From contig DASZIO010000022.1 of NCBI GenBank assembly GCA_035949055.1, forward strand, positions 1-64,000: 64,000 nucleotides of DNA, given 5' to 3'. The translations under genes and the position numbers were made by a program. The notes below the pieces were generated by a model. The model was not told the origin of the DNA. It did not search any database and worked only from the letters and a program-made list of their open reading frames with translations. The DNA comes from Bog-756 sp035949055. Its GTDB lineage: Bacteria > Actinomycetota > Acidimicrobiia > Acidimicrobiales > RAAP-2. The stretch's first letter is position 1, and each line of letters opens with the position of its first letter. This document shows, one piece after another, positions 40,712-49,950 of the stretch.

Positions 40712-41581
40712 TCAGGCGGCGACGAACTCGATGATGCGGTCGCCCACCAGATCGGGCCGCTCGAGGTGGAGGAAGTGACCCGCCCGCTCGACCACCGTGA
40801 GCTCCGATCCGGGCGCCAGGAACTGGGTGACCGGGCCGATGGTGTCGATCCCCATGCAGCCGTCGTCGGTGCCGTGCAGGTAGAGGGTGGGCTGCGGGGC
40901 GATCCTCCCCGCCGCCGCCTGGGCCTCGGCCGCGGTGGGGTCCTCCGGGGGGCCGGCGAACATGGCCCGGTAGTACCCGATCGCCGCGCTCAGGCGCTCG
41001 GGGGCGGCGAGCGCCTCCTTGACCCTCGCCGCGTCCGAAGAGCCGTCGAATCCCGGCGACCAGTCCGCCCACAGCCGATCGATGAAGGCATAGCCGTCCA
41101 GGGACACCGCGTGCTCGGCCAGCGCGGTCTGGAAGAAGAACACATACCAGCTGCGCCGGAGCTGGTCGAAGCGGAAGAACCCGTCGGCCATCGAGCCTGG
41201 CGGGGCCACGGCGGCGGTGACCACGCGGCGCCACCGGTCGGGCTGGAATGCCGCCGCTCCATAGGCGGCCAAGGCGCCCCAGTCGTGACCGATGAGCACC
41301 GCGTCCACCCCCCCGCCCAGGGCGTCGTGCAGCTGGCAGGCGTCGACAGCCAGCGTGCCCGTGTCGTAGCGCCCGTCCTCGGCCAGCTGGGTCGGGGCGT
41401 AGCCGCGTAGGAAGGGGGCGACGGCGTGGAACCCGGCGCCGGCCAGGCGGGGGAGCAGATGGCGCCAGGTGTGGGCGGTGTCGGGGAACCCGTGGAGGCA
41501 GAGGGCCAGCGGCCCCCCGGGCGGGCCCTCGTGCAGGTAGGCGAACTCGAGGCCGTTGGCCCTCACCGTCCCGTGCTCCAC
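40712..41581 (-). CDS. Alpha/beta hydrolase, epoxide hydrolase type
   Basis: This 289-residue hydrolase has L-H-G-F-P-D-T at the oxyanion hole, the Asp nucleophile in I-G-H-D-W-G-A-L, an acid in H-G-T-D-D-G and H in A-G-H-F-L-H. The pattern matches soluble epoxide hydrolases and dehalogenases. GTG 41581 lies 8 nt after TACCCT on the minus strand. The gene stands alone, converging with mutY and divergent from the MBL gene. Substrate unknown. Confidence 0.82.
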   Translation of the reverse strand: MEHGTVRANGLEFAYLHEGPPGGPLALCLHGFPDTAHTWRHLLPRLAGAGFHAVAPFLRGYAPTQLAEDGRYDTGTLAVDACQLHDALGGGVDAVLIGHDWGALAAYGAAAFQPDRWRRVVTAAVAPPGSMADGFFRFDQLRRSWYVFFFQTALAEHAVSLDGYAFIDRLWADWSPGFDGSSDAARVKEALAAPERLSAAIGYYRAMFAGPPEDPTAAEAQAAAGRIAPQPTLYLHGTDDGCMGIDTIGPVTQFLAPGSELTVVERAGHFLHLERPDLVGDRIIEFVAA

Positions 41582-41636
41582 GGAACGGCAGGGTAGCCGG
41601 GGGACCCGGCGGCCATCCGACTAGCCTCCACCCTCG

Positions 41637-42494
41637 GTGAAGGTCACCTTCTATGGCGTCCGGGGCTCGTGCCCGTGTTGTTCGGAACAGCAACGTCGCT
41701 ATGGGGGCAACACGTCCTGCGTGCTGGTCGAGGCGGAAGGGGAGCCGCCCCTCATCCTTGATCTGGGCACCGGCCTGCGGGCCCTCGGTGATCGTCTCGA
41801 GGGGACCCTGCGGGCCGCCGGCACGCCACTCCGGGCCACCGCGCTCCTCAGCCATCTGCACTACGACCACGTGCTGGGCCTACCCTTCTTCGCCCCGATG
41901 CGTGACCCCGGTGCCGTGCTCGACGTGCACGGTCCGTCCCAGGGCGGGGAACCATTGGCCGATGTCCTCTCCGAAATCGTGAAGCCGCCGTTCTTCCCCG
42001 TCCACATGGCCGATTTCCGCGGCGAGCTGCGGTTCCACGACCTCGACGGGCCCGCCGACTTGTCCCTGGGCTCGATCCGGGTGAAGGCCCGATCGATCCC
42101 TCACCTCGGGCACACCCTGGGCTATCGCCTCGAGGCCGACGGGCGAGTCGTGACCTACATCTCCGACCACCAGGCGCCGGTCGACCGGATGAGTGTGGAC
42201 AAAGAGGTCCTCGACCTGTGTGACGGCGCCGATCTGGTCATCCACGACGGTCAGTACTCGGACGAGGAGTTCCTGCGGCTGTCCGACTGGGGCCACTCGA
42301 CGCCGGCCTATGCGGTCCGGGTGGCCGGCGAGTCGGGGGCCCGCCGCCTCAGCCTGTTCCACCACGACCCCGCCCACTCCGACAAGGAGATCGACCGATT
42401 GCTCAGTCATGCCCGGCGGTTGGCGTCGAAGGGGCACGGCGTCGAGGTGAGCGCCGCGGCCGAGGGGACCTCCATCGACCTCGGCCAGGCCTGA
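41637..42494 (+). CDS. Metallo-beta-lactamase-fold hydrolase
   Basis: This 285-residue protein has V-R-G-S-C-P-C near the start, the G-G-N-T-S-C turn, H-L-H-Y-D-H as the metal-binding HxHxDH motif, then I-P-H-L-G-H-T, S-D-H as later ligands and F-H-H-D-P near the end. This layout is that of the RNase Z/PhnP/PqqB-like phosphodiesterase branch. GTG 41637 follows TAGCCT by 9 nt. The flavin reductase gene starts 2 nt after its stop, and the three genes 41637-43552 look like one operon. Confidence 0.82.
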   Translation: MKVTFYGVRGSCPCCSEQQRRYGGNTSCVLVEAEGEPPLILDLGTGLRALGDRLEGTLRAAGTPLRATALLSHLHYDHVLGLPFFAPMRDPGAVLDVHGPSQGGEPLADVLSEIVKPPFFPVHMADFRGELRFHDLDGPADLSLGSIRVKARSIPHLGHTLGYRLEADGRVVTYISDHQAPVDRMSVDKEVLDLCDGADLVIHDGQYSDEEFLRLSDWGHSTPAYAVRVAGESGARRLSLFHHDPAHSDKEIDRLLSHARRLASKGHGVEVSAAAEGTSIDLGQA

Positions 42495-42496
42495 CC

Positions 42497-42997
42497 GTGG
42501 GCATCGACCCGGATCGGTTCAAGGACGCCATGAGCCGGTTCGCCACCGGTGTCACGGTGGTGGCGGGGATGGAGGCTGGGACTCCGGTGGGTTTCACCTG
42601 CCAGGCCTTCGTCTCGCTCTCGGTCGACCCACCCTTCGTGGCGGTGGCGCCGGCTCGGACCTCGACCAGCTGGCCGCGCATCGCCCGGGCCGGCACCTTC
42701 TGCGTGAACGTCCTGGGCGACCACCAGGCCGAGCTGTGCCGGGGATTCGCGGTCTCGGGTGGGGACAAGTTCTCCGGAATCGAGTGGCACCCGGCGCCGA
42801 TCACCGGCTCGCCGGTCATCGTTGGCAGCCTGGCCTGGGTGGACTGTGAGTTGGAGCTGGTTCACGACGCGGGCGACCACGAGCTCATCCTGGGAAGGGT
42901 GCTCGACCTCGGCACCGGCGAGGGGTCGCCCCTCCTGTTCTTCCGGAGCACCTTCGCTACTGTGGCCCGGGATCTGGACGACGAGGACGGGGAGTAG
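42497..42997 (+). CDS. Flavin reductase-like FMN-binding protein
   Basis: This 166-residue protein shows F-A-T-G-V-T-V-V, T-C-Q-A-F-V-S-L-S-V-D-P-P-F-V and T-F-C-V-N-V-L, typical of the FMN-binding split-barrel flavin reductases (HpaC/NtaB type) that supply reduced flavin to two-component monooxygenases. The monooxygenase partner is not in the window. GTG 42497 is 2 nt after the MBL stop, and the next gene starts 3 nt after its own stop. Confidence 0.87.
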   Translation: MGIDPDRFKDAMSRFATGVTVVAGMEAGTPVGFTCQAFVSLSVDPPFVAVAPARTSTSWPRIARAGTFCVNVLGDHQAELCRGFAVSGGDKFSGIEWHPAPITGSPVIVGSLAWVDCELELVHDAGDHELILGRVLDLGTGEGSPLLFFRSTFATVARDLDDEDGE

Positions 42998-43000
42998 GGC

Positions 43001-43552
43001 GTGCCAGACATCAAGGAATCCGAGGTCATCGCCGATGTGGTGGTGGTGGAGCCCAACGCGCACGGCGACGATCGCGGCCGGTTCGTCGAGACGTACCGGC
43101 GCAGCTGGTTCCCCCTCGGACGCGAGATGACCCAGGCCAACCGGTCCGAGAAGCAGGCCGGGGCGATCGTCGGCCTCCATTACCACCTGCACCAGGCCGA
43201 CTACTGGTACGTGCTGCGGGGGACCGCCCGCGTCGTCCTGCACGACCTGCGCCAGGGCTCGCCGACCGACGGCGCCACCCTCGGTCTCGACCTCGACGGT
43301 GGAAGAGACCGCGGGTTGTTCATCCCGCCCGGCGTCGCCCATGGCTTCGCCTCGCTCACCGACCTCACCCTCTGGTACCTGGTCGACGGCTACTACAACC
43401 CGGACGACGAGCTGGGGGTGGCTTGGGACGACCCGGCCATCGGTGCCGACTGGGGCCTGACCGACCCGGTGCTCTCCGAACGCGACCGCGCGAACCCCCG
43501 CCGGGCGGACATCCCCGCCGGCTTGCAGCCGCGAGCGACGCTGCGGACCTGA
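43001..43552 (+). CDS. dTDP-4-dehydrorhamnose 3,5-epimerase-like protein
   Basis: This 183-residue cupin has R-G-R-F-V-E-T-Y, G-L-H60-Y-H with the catalytic His, Y-W-Y-V-L-R-G-T-A-R-V, H-D-L-R, P-P-G-V-A-H-G-F and Y-Y-N-P-D-D-E. All are landmarks of RmlC, which epimerises dTDP-4-keto-6-deoxyglucose. Where RmlC usually has G-L-H-Y-Q, this protein has H-Y-H, and no other dTDP-rhamnose genes are nearby, so a related epimerase or sugar-binding cupin is also possible. Start GTG 43001. Confidence 0.8.
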   Translation: MPDIKESEVIADVVVVEPNAHGDDRGRFVETYRRSWFPLGREMTQANRSEKQAGAIVGLHYHLHQADYWYVLRGTARVVLHDLRQGSPTDGATLGLDLDGGRDRGLFIPPGVAHGFASLTDLTLWYLVDGYYNPDDELGVAWDDPAIGADWGLTDPVLSERDRANPRRADIPAGLQPRATLRT

Positions 43553-43584
43553 TCGACCGGGGGCTCGTCTGGCAGACTGCCCCG

Positions 43585-44424
43585 ATGCCACGCCACTCGG
43601 AGGGTGCAACGTCGACGGCCCGGGATGCCCCAACCGAACCGGGCACAAGGCTCGACCGGCTCGGGTGGCCGGCCACCGGCGTGCTCGTCACCGGAGGGGG
43701 CTCGGGCATCGGGCGCGAGACGGCGCTGGCCTTGGCCGAGGTGGGCCGGCCCGTAGCGGTGTGGGACGTCAACGCCGACGGCGCCGAGGAGACGGCATCC
43801 CTCTGCCGGGAGCGGCACGGCGTGGTGGCCGACTGGTCGATCCTCGATGTGGCCGACACCTCGGTCGTCGAGGAGGCGGTGCCCCGCACGGCAGAGGCAC
43901 TCGGGTCACTCGGTGGATTCGTCCACGCGGCCGGAGTACCCGGCGCCGTGCCCCTCGACCTCCTCGACGACGAGGTGTGGGACGCGACGCTCAATGTGAA
44001 CCTCCGCGCCGCGGCCGTGATCAGCCGCCTGGTGATCGAACCGTTCCGCCAGGCCGGCCCCGGTTCGGCCGTCGTGCTCATCTCGTCGATCGAGGGCCTG
44101 TTCGGCAGCTCGTACCTCACTGCGTACTGTGCGTCGAAGAGCGGGATCCTCGGGGTCATGAGATCGATCGCCCACCGCTTCGCCATCGAAGGCTTCCGGG
44201 TCAACGCGGTCTGCCCGGGGGCGGTGGCCACCCCCATGCTCGCCCCCGCCTTCGAGCTTCCCGGGTTCCGCCAACAGCTCGAGGAGCGCACTCCTCTCAA
44301 GCGGGTGTCGAGCCCCGACGAGATAGCCCGGCCGATCCGGTTCCTGCTCTCCGAGGAGGCCTCGTTCGTCACCGGCACCTACCTCGTCGTCGACGGCGGG
44401 CTGACCTCGATCACGGCCATCTGA
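43585..44424 (+). CDS. Short-chain dehydrogenase/reductase
   Basis: This 279-residue SDR has V-T-G-G-G-S-G-I-G, D-V-N-A-D after beta-2, H-A-A-G in place of NNAG, I-S-S-I-E-G, Y-C-A-S-K and V-C-P-G-A-V-A-T-P, ending in V-V-D-G-G. ATG 43585 lies 6 nt after CAGACT and 32 nt beyond the previous gene. The 25 residues before the Rossmann strand are disordered. Substrate unknown; the alcohol may be a sugar or acyl derivative given the RmlC-like neighbour. Confidence 0.85.
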   Translation: MPRHSEGATSTARDAPTEPGTRLDRLGWPATGVLVTGGGSGIGRETALALAEVGRPVAVWDVNADGAEETASLCRERHGVVADWSILDVADTSVVEEAVPRTAEALGSLGGFVHAAGVPGAVPLDLLDDEVWDATLNVNLRAAAVISRLVIEPFRQAGPGSAVVLISSIEGLFGSSYLTAYCASKSGILGVMRSIAHRFAIEGFRVNAVCPGAVATPMLAPAFELPGFRQQLEERTPLKRVSSPDEIARPIRFLLSEEASFVTGTYLVVDGGLTSITAI

Positions 44425-44515
44425 CCTGGGCTGACTCCCGGGCTCCACCGGAGGCCTCGGTCGGGTGCGGCCCACCGGGACGTCCGCTCGCCGGTCGGCC
44501 GGCGGTTCGGGTTGA

Positions 44516-45580
44516 ATGGTCGGGATGTGGTACGTCCTCGGGGCAATCGCCGTAGTCGCCGTGGTGGTGGCCGCGGTCTCGGTCCTGCGCCGACCGAGCG
44601 CTGAGGACCTGAGCTCGGTGCGCCACTACCACTCGGCACTCGGTACCCTCGAGCATCTCTCCGAGCGGTCGGTCCTGACGACCGATGATCCCCGGTCCGA
44701 GGCCGGGACGGGGCCCGAGCCCGCCGATCATCCGACCACCGGCTCCGAGCCCCGACCCCGCTCCTACCGGCGACCCGATGCGGTCGCCCCTTCGCCTCGA
44801 CTGGCCGGAATGGGCGGGGCGGTCGACGCCCCGCCGGCCACGCCGCGAAGCTCGAGCCCGGTTCCCCCGCCGGTGGCGAGAAGCGAGCGTCCCGAGCCCG
44901 GGATACCGCTGGTGTTCGACGACGCGAAGCTTCAGGACCGCTTCCACACCGAGGTCACCGCGGGCGCGCCACGGTCGCGCATGGACCGGGCTCAGCGTCA
45001 TGCCCTCGAATCGATGAACCACCGCCCGCGACGGGGGCTGACGGTGGCGGCGGCGGTCGTGGTGGTGGCGCTGCTGTTCGGCGTGCTGGCCATCGTGGGG
45101 AGCCAGCGCCAACACCCGAAGCGAACGACCGGTGGGGCCACGTCGTCCACCGCCCACGCGGCGACTCCGACCGCGCCGGCGAGCGGGTCGCGTCACCGGA
45201 CGAAGGCCACCCCGACCACCGCCCCGCCCCAACTTGTCGCCCTGTCATCGACAGCGGGCACCGCGGTGTACCCGGTCAGTGCCGCCGCCTACCGTCTCAC
45301 CATCTCCACCTCCGGGCCATGCTGGGTGAACGCCACCTCGGTGTCGGACGGAACCACCCTTTGGACCGGCACCATGCAGGCTGGTGGGCTCCAGCAGATC
45401 CAGGCGACCGGCGCCACCCGGGTGGAGCTCGGAACGCTGGCGGTGGCACTGCAGGTCGACGGCGTGCCGGTCATGATCCCCGCCATCATCCGGTCCCCGT
45501 TCGTGCTCACCTTCGAGCCGGCGCTGGCCGCCCCGGGCGGTTCGGGCGTCTCCTCGACCACCACCACCTCGGTCGGTTGA
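44516..45580 (+). CDS. Membrane protein with C-terminal RodZ-like (DUF4115) domain
   Basis: This 354-residue protein has an N-terminal helix (Y-V-L-G-A-I-A-V-V-A-V-V-V-A-A), a long Pro/Ser-rich cytoplasmic linker and a second helix (V-A-A-A-V-V-V-V-A-L-L-F-G-V-L-A-I). An external Thr/Ala-rich spacer follows, then a beta-rich domain with G-P-C-W-V-N-A-T-S, W-T-G-T-M-Q-A-G and V-E-L-G resembling the C-terminal DUF4115 domain of RodZ-type proteins. A helix-turn-helix is absent. It may sense or scaffold cell-envelope growth. Codon use is normal. ATG 44525 is an alternative start. Confidence 0.65.
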   Translation: MVGMWYVLGAIAVVAVVVAAVSVLRRPSAEDLSSVRHYHSALGTLEHLSERSVLTTDDPRSEAGTGPEPADHPTTGSEPRPRSYRRPDAVAPSPRLAGMGGAVDAPPATPRSSSPVPPPVARSERPEPGIPLVFDDAKLQDRFHTEVTAGAPRSRMDRAQRHALESMNHRPRRGLTVAAAVVVVALLFGVLAIVGSQRQHPKRTTGGATSSTAHAATPTAPASGSRHRTKATPTTAPPQLVALSSTAGTAVYPVSAAAYRLTISTSGPCWVNATSVSDGTTLWTGTMQAGGLQQIQATGATRVELGTLAVALQVDGVPVMIPAIIRSPFVLTFEPALAAPGGSGVSSTTTTSVG

Positions 45581-45734
45581 CCTCGCCGGCACCGGGTCGT
45601 ACCCCCGGTGGGTCGCCGCATTCGTCGGCGTCCGGTCTCCCGTCCGGGAGGGTCTGTTCGCCGAGGCGGAGGGGGCCGCACTCTCCGACGATGTCGAGCG
45701 ACCGGTGGTCGCCGCTCGCGATCGCCGTCGCTTT

Positions 45735-47945
45735 CTAGGCGTCGGCGAGGCCCACGGCGTCGAGGATGAACGAGTAGACGAAAGCTTCGTCCCGCCACGC
45801 GTCGTAGCGACCCGACGGGCCGGCATGGCCCGCACCGAGCTCGGTCTTCAGCAGGACTCTGTTCTCCGGATTGGCCGCTCGGAGCTTGGCCACCCATTTG
45901 GTGGGTTCCCAGAACCCCACCCGGGGATCACTCAGTCCGGCGGTGGCCAGGATGTCCGGGTACCGGACCGGGCGTCCCGTGGCGTCGACCGATCGGACGT
46001 TGTCGTAGGGGGAGTACGACTTCATGACCCGGTAGCTGTCGGCGTCGGCCACCGGATTGCCCCACTCGTCCCACTCGAGCACCGTCAATGGGAGCGTGTC
46101 GTCCAGCATGGTGGTCAGGCAGTCGACGAAGGGCACCTCGGCCACCACCGCCCGGAACAGCTCGGGGGCCAGGTTGGCCACCGCGCCCATGAGGAGGCCC
46201 CCGGCGCTCCCGCCGCGGGCCACCAACCGGTCGGGCGAGGTCCAGCCCTCGCCGATCAGCGTCCGCGCGCAGGCGATGAAGTCGGTGAACGTGTTGGGTT
46301 TCGCCGCCAACTTCCCCTCCTCGTACCAGGCTCGCCCCATCTCCCCGCCGCCGCGCACATGGGCGATGGCGAACACCATGCCCCGGTCGAGCAGGCTCAG
46401 CCGGAGGGACGAGAACGTCGGATCCATCGACGCCTCGTAGGAGCCGTATCCATAGAGGAGACACGGCGCCCCACCCGTGGCGCCCCCCGGCCCGGATTCA
46501 CCGGGCCGGACCACCAGGTCGGACCGGTAGACCAACGAGATGGGCACCCGGGCCCCGTCCTCGGCCACGGCCCAGGCGCGTTCGGTGCGGTACCGATCCG
46601 ATTGGAAGTCGCCGAGCACGGGCTGGCGCTTGCGCAACATGGACCGCCCGGTCGGAAGGTCGAGGTCGTAGACGGACCGCGGCGTGGCCAGCGAGGTGTA
46701 CTCATAGCGGAGCGTCGTCGAGTCGTACTCCGGATTGGATCCGCCCCAGACCGTCGACGGAGTCTCTGGCCGGTCGATCGCCCCGGAGTCACCGGAGGCA
46801 TCGATGACGCGGATCCGGGTTTCCCCTCCCGCCCGCTCGTAGACGACCAACCATCCGGCGAACGGGTCGACGTTGTCCAGTCGAACGCCGGACCGGGACG
46901 GGATCACCTCCACCCAATTGTCCCGGGCGGGCGAATCGTCCGGAGCGGACATCAACCGGAAGTCCTCGGCACCGTCGTTGGTCACGATGAGGAACCGGCT
47001 GTCGCGCCCGCCGTCCGGTCCGCCCCGGTCGTGGGTGACCCGGTACTCGACCCCGTGGCGGCGGGGCTCGATGACCACGAACGCTCCGAGGGGATCGTCG
47101 GCGCGGAGCGAGCGCACCTCGGTCGTCACCTTCGACTCCAGGTCCATCAGGATCCAGCGCTCGTCCTTGGTCCGGGAGACCGACAGGTAGAAGCTCTCGT
47201 CGGGCTCCTCGTAGACCAGCACATCGCTAGCCGGATCGGTGCCGACCTCGTGCCGCCAGAGCTGGTAAGGCCGCATGGCCTCGTCCACCCTCACGAAGAA
47301 CACCGTGGTGTTGTCGTCGGCCCAGGCCGCCCCGTACGAGGTGTCCTCCAGCGACTCGGCCGACTCGATCCCGCCGTCGAGGTCGAGGAAGCGCATGGTG
47401 TAGCGCTCGGCCCCGTTGGTGTCGGTCGAGTAGAGCAGGCGGCGGTGATCGGGACTGACCTCGAGATTCCCGACAGCCAGGAAGTCGTGCCCCGCGGCCA
47501 GGAGGTTCTCGTCGAGGAGGACCTCCTCTCCGGGCAGGGGCTCCTGGCGGCCGGCGGAGGGTGAGCCCTCCGGCGCCGGTGTCGGCGGCCCGATGCCCGA
47601 GGCCGGGCACCGGCAGTGGATGCTGTAGCTGCTCCCCTCCAGGGTGCGGGTGTAGTAGAACCAGCTGCCCTTGCGGACCGGGACCGACAGGTCGGTCTCC
47701 TCGATCCGGGCCACGATCTCCTCGAAGAGGGTGTCCCTCAGTCCCTGGGTGACGGCGGTCGTGGCCTCGGTGTAGGCGTTCTCGGCCTCCAGGTGGGCGA
47801 TGACCTCCGGATCGTCCTTGTCGCGGAGCCAGTACCAGTCGTCGACCCGGACATCACCATGGGCCTCGAGCTCGACGGGGCGTCGCGCCGGGGCCGGGGG
47901 CTCGATCGCCGGCCTGGTGGCGCCCGGGGTGGGCTCGGCAACCAT
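45735..47945 (-). CDS. ptrB: Oligopeptidase B (prolyl oligopeptidase family)
   Basis: This 736-residue cytoplasmic serine peptidase has an N-terminal propeller domain beginning near D-D-W-Y-W-L-R-D-K-D-D-P-E. The catalytic domain has the Ser in R-G-G-S-A-G-G, Asp in G-L-S-D-P-R-V and His in A-G-H-A-G-P-S. Other S9A landmarks are Y-G-S-Y-E-A-S-M-D-P and H-V-R-G-G-G-E-M-G-R. It cleaves short peptides after basic residues. ATG 47945 was chosen; an extension to 48101 would cover the sufB promoter. An insert of about 30 residues (A-P-E-G-S-P-S-A-G-R-Q-E) sits in the propeller. It is transcribed away from sufB. Confidence 0.9.
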   Translation of the reverse strand: MVAEPTPGATRPAIEPPAPARRPVELEAHGDVRVDDWYWLRDKDDPEVIAHLEAENAYTEATTAVTQGLRDTLFEEIVARIEETDLSVPVRKGSWFYYTRTLEGSSYSIHCRCPASGIGPPTPAPEGSPSAGRQEPLPGEEVLLDENLLAAGHDFLAVGNLEVSPDHRRLLYSTDTNGAERYTMRFLDLDGGIESAESLEDTSYGAAWADDNTTVFFVRVDEAMRPYQLWRHEVGTDPASDVLVYEEPDESFYLSVSRTKDERWILMDLESKVTTEVRSLRADDPLGAFVVIEPRRHGVEYRVTHDRGGPDGGRDSRFLIVTNDGAEDFRLMSAPDDSPARDNWVEVIPSRSGVRLDNVDPFAGWLVVYERAGGETRIRVIDASGDSGAIDRPETPSTVWGGSNPEYDSTTLRYEYTSLATPRSVYDLDLPTGRSMLRKRQPVLGDFQSDRYRTERAWAVAEDGARVPISLVYRSDLVVRPGESGPGGATGGAPCLLYGYGSYEASMDPTFSSLRLSLLDRGMVFAIAHVRGGGEMGRAWYEEGKLAAKPNTFTDFIACARTLIGEGWTSPDRLVARGGSAGGLLMGAVANLAPELFRAVVAEVPFVDCLTTMLDDTLPLTVLEWDEWGNPVADADSYRVMKSYSPYDNVRSVDATGRPVRYPDILATAGLSDPRVGFWEPTKWVAKLRAANPENRVLLKTELGAGHAGPSGRYDAWRDEAFVYSFILDAVGLADA

Positions 47946-48013
47946 CCGACCAGGATGGCACGTCCGCCTGGCCTGGACGTTCGCCCCCGGTTCAGGCCGG
48001 GGCGAGGGGTTGT

Positions 48014-48036
48014 TACTATCTGAATAGGAGAAATAG
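48014..48036 (+). promoter_or_regulatory. sufB promoter/operator motif shared with the sufCSU operon
   Basis: TACTAT (48014-48019) is a good -10 hexamer. It overlaps CTATCTGAATAGGAGAAA (48016-48033), which fits CTAT-N4-ATAGGAGAAA. The same 18-nt pattern occurs in the same orientation before the sufC-sufS-sufU operon at 57628-57645. CTAT and ATAG form an inverted repeat. The AGGAG within it is too far from the sufB ATG (about 35 nt) to be its Shine-Dalgarno sequence, so a regulatory role is more likely. Confidence 0.55.
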
Positions 48037-48066
48037 CGGCCCGCCGGGTCGCTGCCAGGGAGCGCG

Positions 48067-49467
48067 ATGACCACGACCGACCTCGATCTCGGCAAGTACA
48101 AGCTTGGGTGGTCCGACGAAGAGGACTACGTCTTCAAGCCCAAGAAGGGCCTCAACGAGTCCATCGTGCGCGAAATGTCGGCCATGAAGAAAGAGCCCGA
48201 CTGGATGCGCGACTTCCGCCTCCGCGCGCTGAGCCGATTCGAAAAGCGCCCCATGGCGGAGTGGTTCGCGGTCAACATGCCGGACCTCGACTTCGACGAC
48301 ATCTACTACTACATCAAGCCCACGTCGGGGCAGGTCGAGGACTGGAGCGATCTCCCCGACAGCATCAAGAACACCTACGAGAAGCTGGGCATCCCCGAAG
48401 CCGAGCGGAAGTACCTGGCCGGCGTCACCGCTCAGTACGAGTCGGAGGTGGTCTTCCACCGTAACCGCGAAGATCTCGAGGCCAAGGGCATCATCTTCTG
48501 CGACATGGACACCGCAGTGCGGGACTATCCCGAACTGGTCCACAAGTACTTCGGGAAGATCATCCCGCCCAACGACAACAAGTTCGCCGCCCTCAACTCG
48601 GCGGTGTGGTCGGGTGGGTCGTTCATCTACGTGCCGCCGGGTGTGGTCGTCGACCAGCCGCTCCAGGCCTACTTCCGGATCAACGCCGAGAACATGGGGC
48701 AGTTCGAGCGCACGCTCATCATTGCCGACGTCGGCTCCCAGGTGCACTACATCGAGGGGTGCTCGGCACCGGTCTACACGACCGACTCGCTGCATTCCGC
48801 CGTGGTCGAATTGGTGGCGCTCGAAGGCTCCCGCATCACGTACACGACTATCCAGAACTGGTCGAACAACGTCTACAACCTGGTGACCAAGCGGGCCCGG
48901 GCCGAGGCCGAGGCCCACGTCGAGTGGATCGACGGCAACATCGGCTCGCGGCTGACCATGAAGTACCCGTCGGTCTACCTGATGGGGCCCAAGGCCTCGG
49001 GCGAGGTGCTGTCAGTCGCCTATGCCGGCGCCGGCCAGCACCAGGACGCCGGGGCCAAGATGTTCCACGTCGCCCCCGAGACCACCTCGACCATCATCTC
49101 CAAGTCGATCTCCAAGGACGCGGGCATGACCACGTACCGGGGCAAGGTGCACGTCGAGGAGGGGGCCAAACGGTCCAAGAGCTTCGTGCGCTGCGATGCA
49201 TTGCTGCTCGACGACAGTTCGGTGTCCGAGACCAAGCCCTACATGGAGGTGGCCGAGCGCGATGCCCGCATCGGGCACGAGGCCACCGTTTCGAAGGTCG
49301 GGGAAGAGCAGCTCTTCTACCTCATGAGCCGCGGCCTCTCGGAGACCCAGGCCATGGGCATGATCGTCAACGGGTTCATCGAGCCGATCACCCGTACCCT
49401 GCCGATGGAGTACGCCGTCGAATGGAGTCGGTTGATCGAGCTGCAGATGGAAGGTTCGGTGGGCTGA
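48067..49467 (+). CDS. sufB: Fe-S cluster assembly scaffold SufB
   Basis: This 466-residue protein has the SufB architecture: an N-terminal helical part with W-M-R-D-F-R-L-R-A-L, then the beta-helix core with S-G-G-S-F-I-Y-V-P-P-G-V, Y-I-E-G-C-S-A-P with a conserved Cys, and R-T-L-P-M-E-Y-A. SufB forms the SufBC2D complex where clusters are built from cysteine sulfur. ATG 48067 has CAGGGAG as Shine-Dalgarno. It lies under the shared suf motif. The next sufD gene is 1.5 kb away, separated by a small gene and a gene on the other strand, which is unusual for actinobacteria. Confidence 0.95.
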   Translation: MTTTDLDLGKYKLGWSDEEDYVFKPKKGLNESIVREMSAMKKEPDWMRDFRLRALSRFEKRPMAEWFAVNMPDLDFDDIYYYIKPTSGQVEDWSDLPDSIKNTYEKLGIPEAERKYLAGVTAQYESEVVFHRNREDLEAKGIIFCDMDTAVRDYPELVHKYFGKIIPPNDNKFAALNSAVWSGGSFIYVPPGVVVDQPLQAYFRINAENMGQFERTLIIADVGSQVHYIEGCSAPVYTTDSLHSAVVELVALEGSRITYTTIQNWSNNVYNLVTKRARAEAEAHVEWIDGNIGSRLTMKYPSVYLMGPKASGEVLSVAYAGAGQHQDAGAKMFHVAPETTSTIISKSISKDAGMTTYRGKVHVEEGAKRSKSFVRCDALLLDDSSVSETKPYMEVAERDARIGHEATVSKVGEEQLFYLMSRGLSETQAMGMIVNGFIEPITRTLPMEYAVEWSRLIELQMEGSVG

Positions 49468-49543
49468 CCACCGGCCGGATCGACCGGCGCGGCTCGGGCG
49501 CCGGCGAGCTGCGGGCGGCCGCTCGGAAAGGCAGAATGTCGCC

Positions 49544-49888
49544 ATGGCGATGAGGGAAGAGTGCAAGCACTTCCAGAGCCGCACCTACGATTCGGGTGAG
49601 GTGGCCCGGTTCTGCAACCTGGACCTGGCCCCCGAGGCGCCCTGGCGCTGTCCGGACAACTGCCCCTCCTACTCGAGGCGCCTGGCCGACGTCGGCTGGG
49701 CCCACGGGTCACTGGTGGAGCCCAAGCTCGAACCCATGCCAGACGTCCCCGGCGACGAGGCGGCCAAGCTGCTCGACCAGGCTGAGAACATCATCAACTC
49801 GGTCGGTCCCGAGGTCGTCGCCGAGGTCGAGGAGGAGGATCGGCGCGAGCAGCGCAGCGAGCGGCGCTGGTGGCGCCGCCGCCGCTGA
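49544..49888 (+). CDS. Small four-cysteine protein next to sufB
   Basis: This 114-residue protein has four cysteines in its first 40 residues: C7 (E-E-C-K-H-F), C24 (R-F-C-N-L-D), C36 and C40 (W-R-C-P-D-N-C-P-S-Y). An acidic helical stretch (E-V-V-A-E-V-E-E-E-D-R-R-E) and an Arg/Trp-rich tail follow. The spacing could bind zinc or an iron-sulfur cluster, but no known family was recognised. It starts 76 nt after sufB on the same strand, close behind a CAGAAT hexamer 6 nt upstream, so it may have its own leaderless promoter. A link with cluster assembly is suggested only by position. Confidence 0.75.
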   Translation: MAMREECKHFQSRTYDSGEVARFCNLDLAPEAPWRCPDNCPSYSRRLADVGWAHGSLVEPKLEPMPDVPGDEAAKLLDQAENIINSVGPEVVAEVEEEDRREQRSERRWWRRRR

Positions 49889-49950
49889 CCGTCGAGTGGC
49901 GCCGTCGGCACCGGGACGATCCTCGACGCGAACCCGAGGTGGCCCGCCGA

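Noticed and set aside
44425..44515. Promoter search before the RodZ-like gene
   Set aside because: No TAnnnT at the usual distance and no Shine-Dalgarno sequence could be defended.
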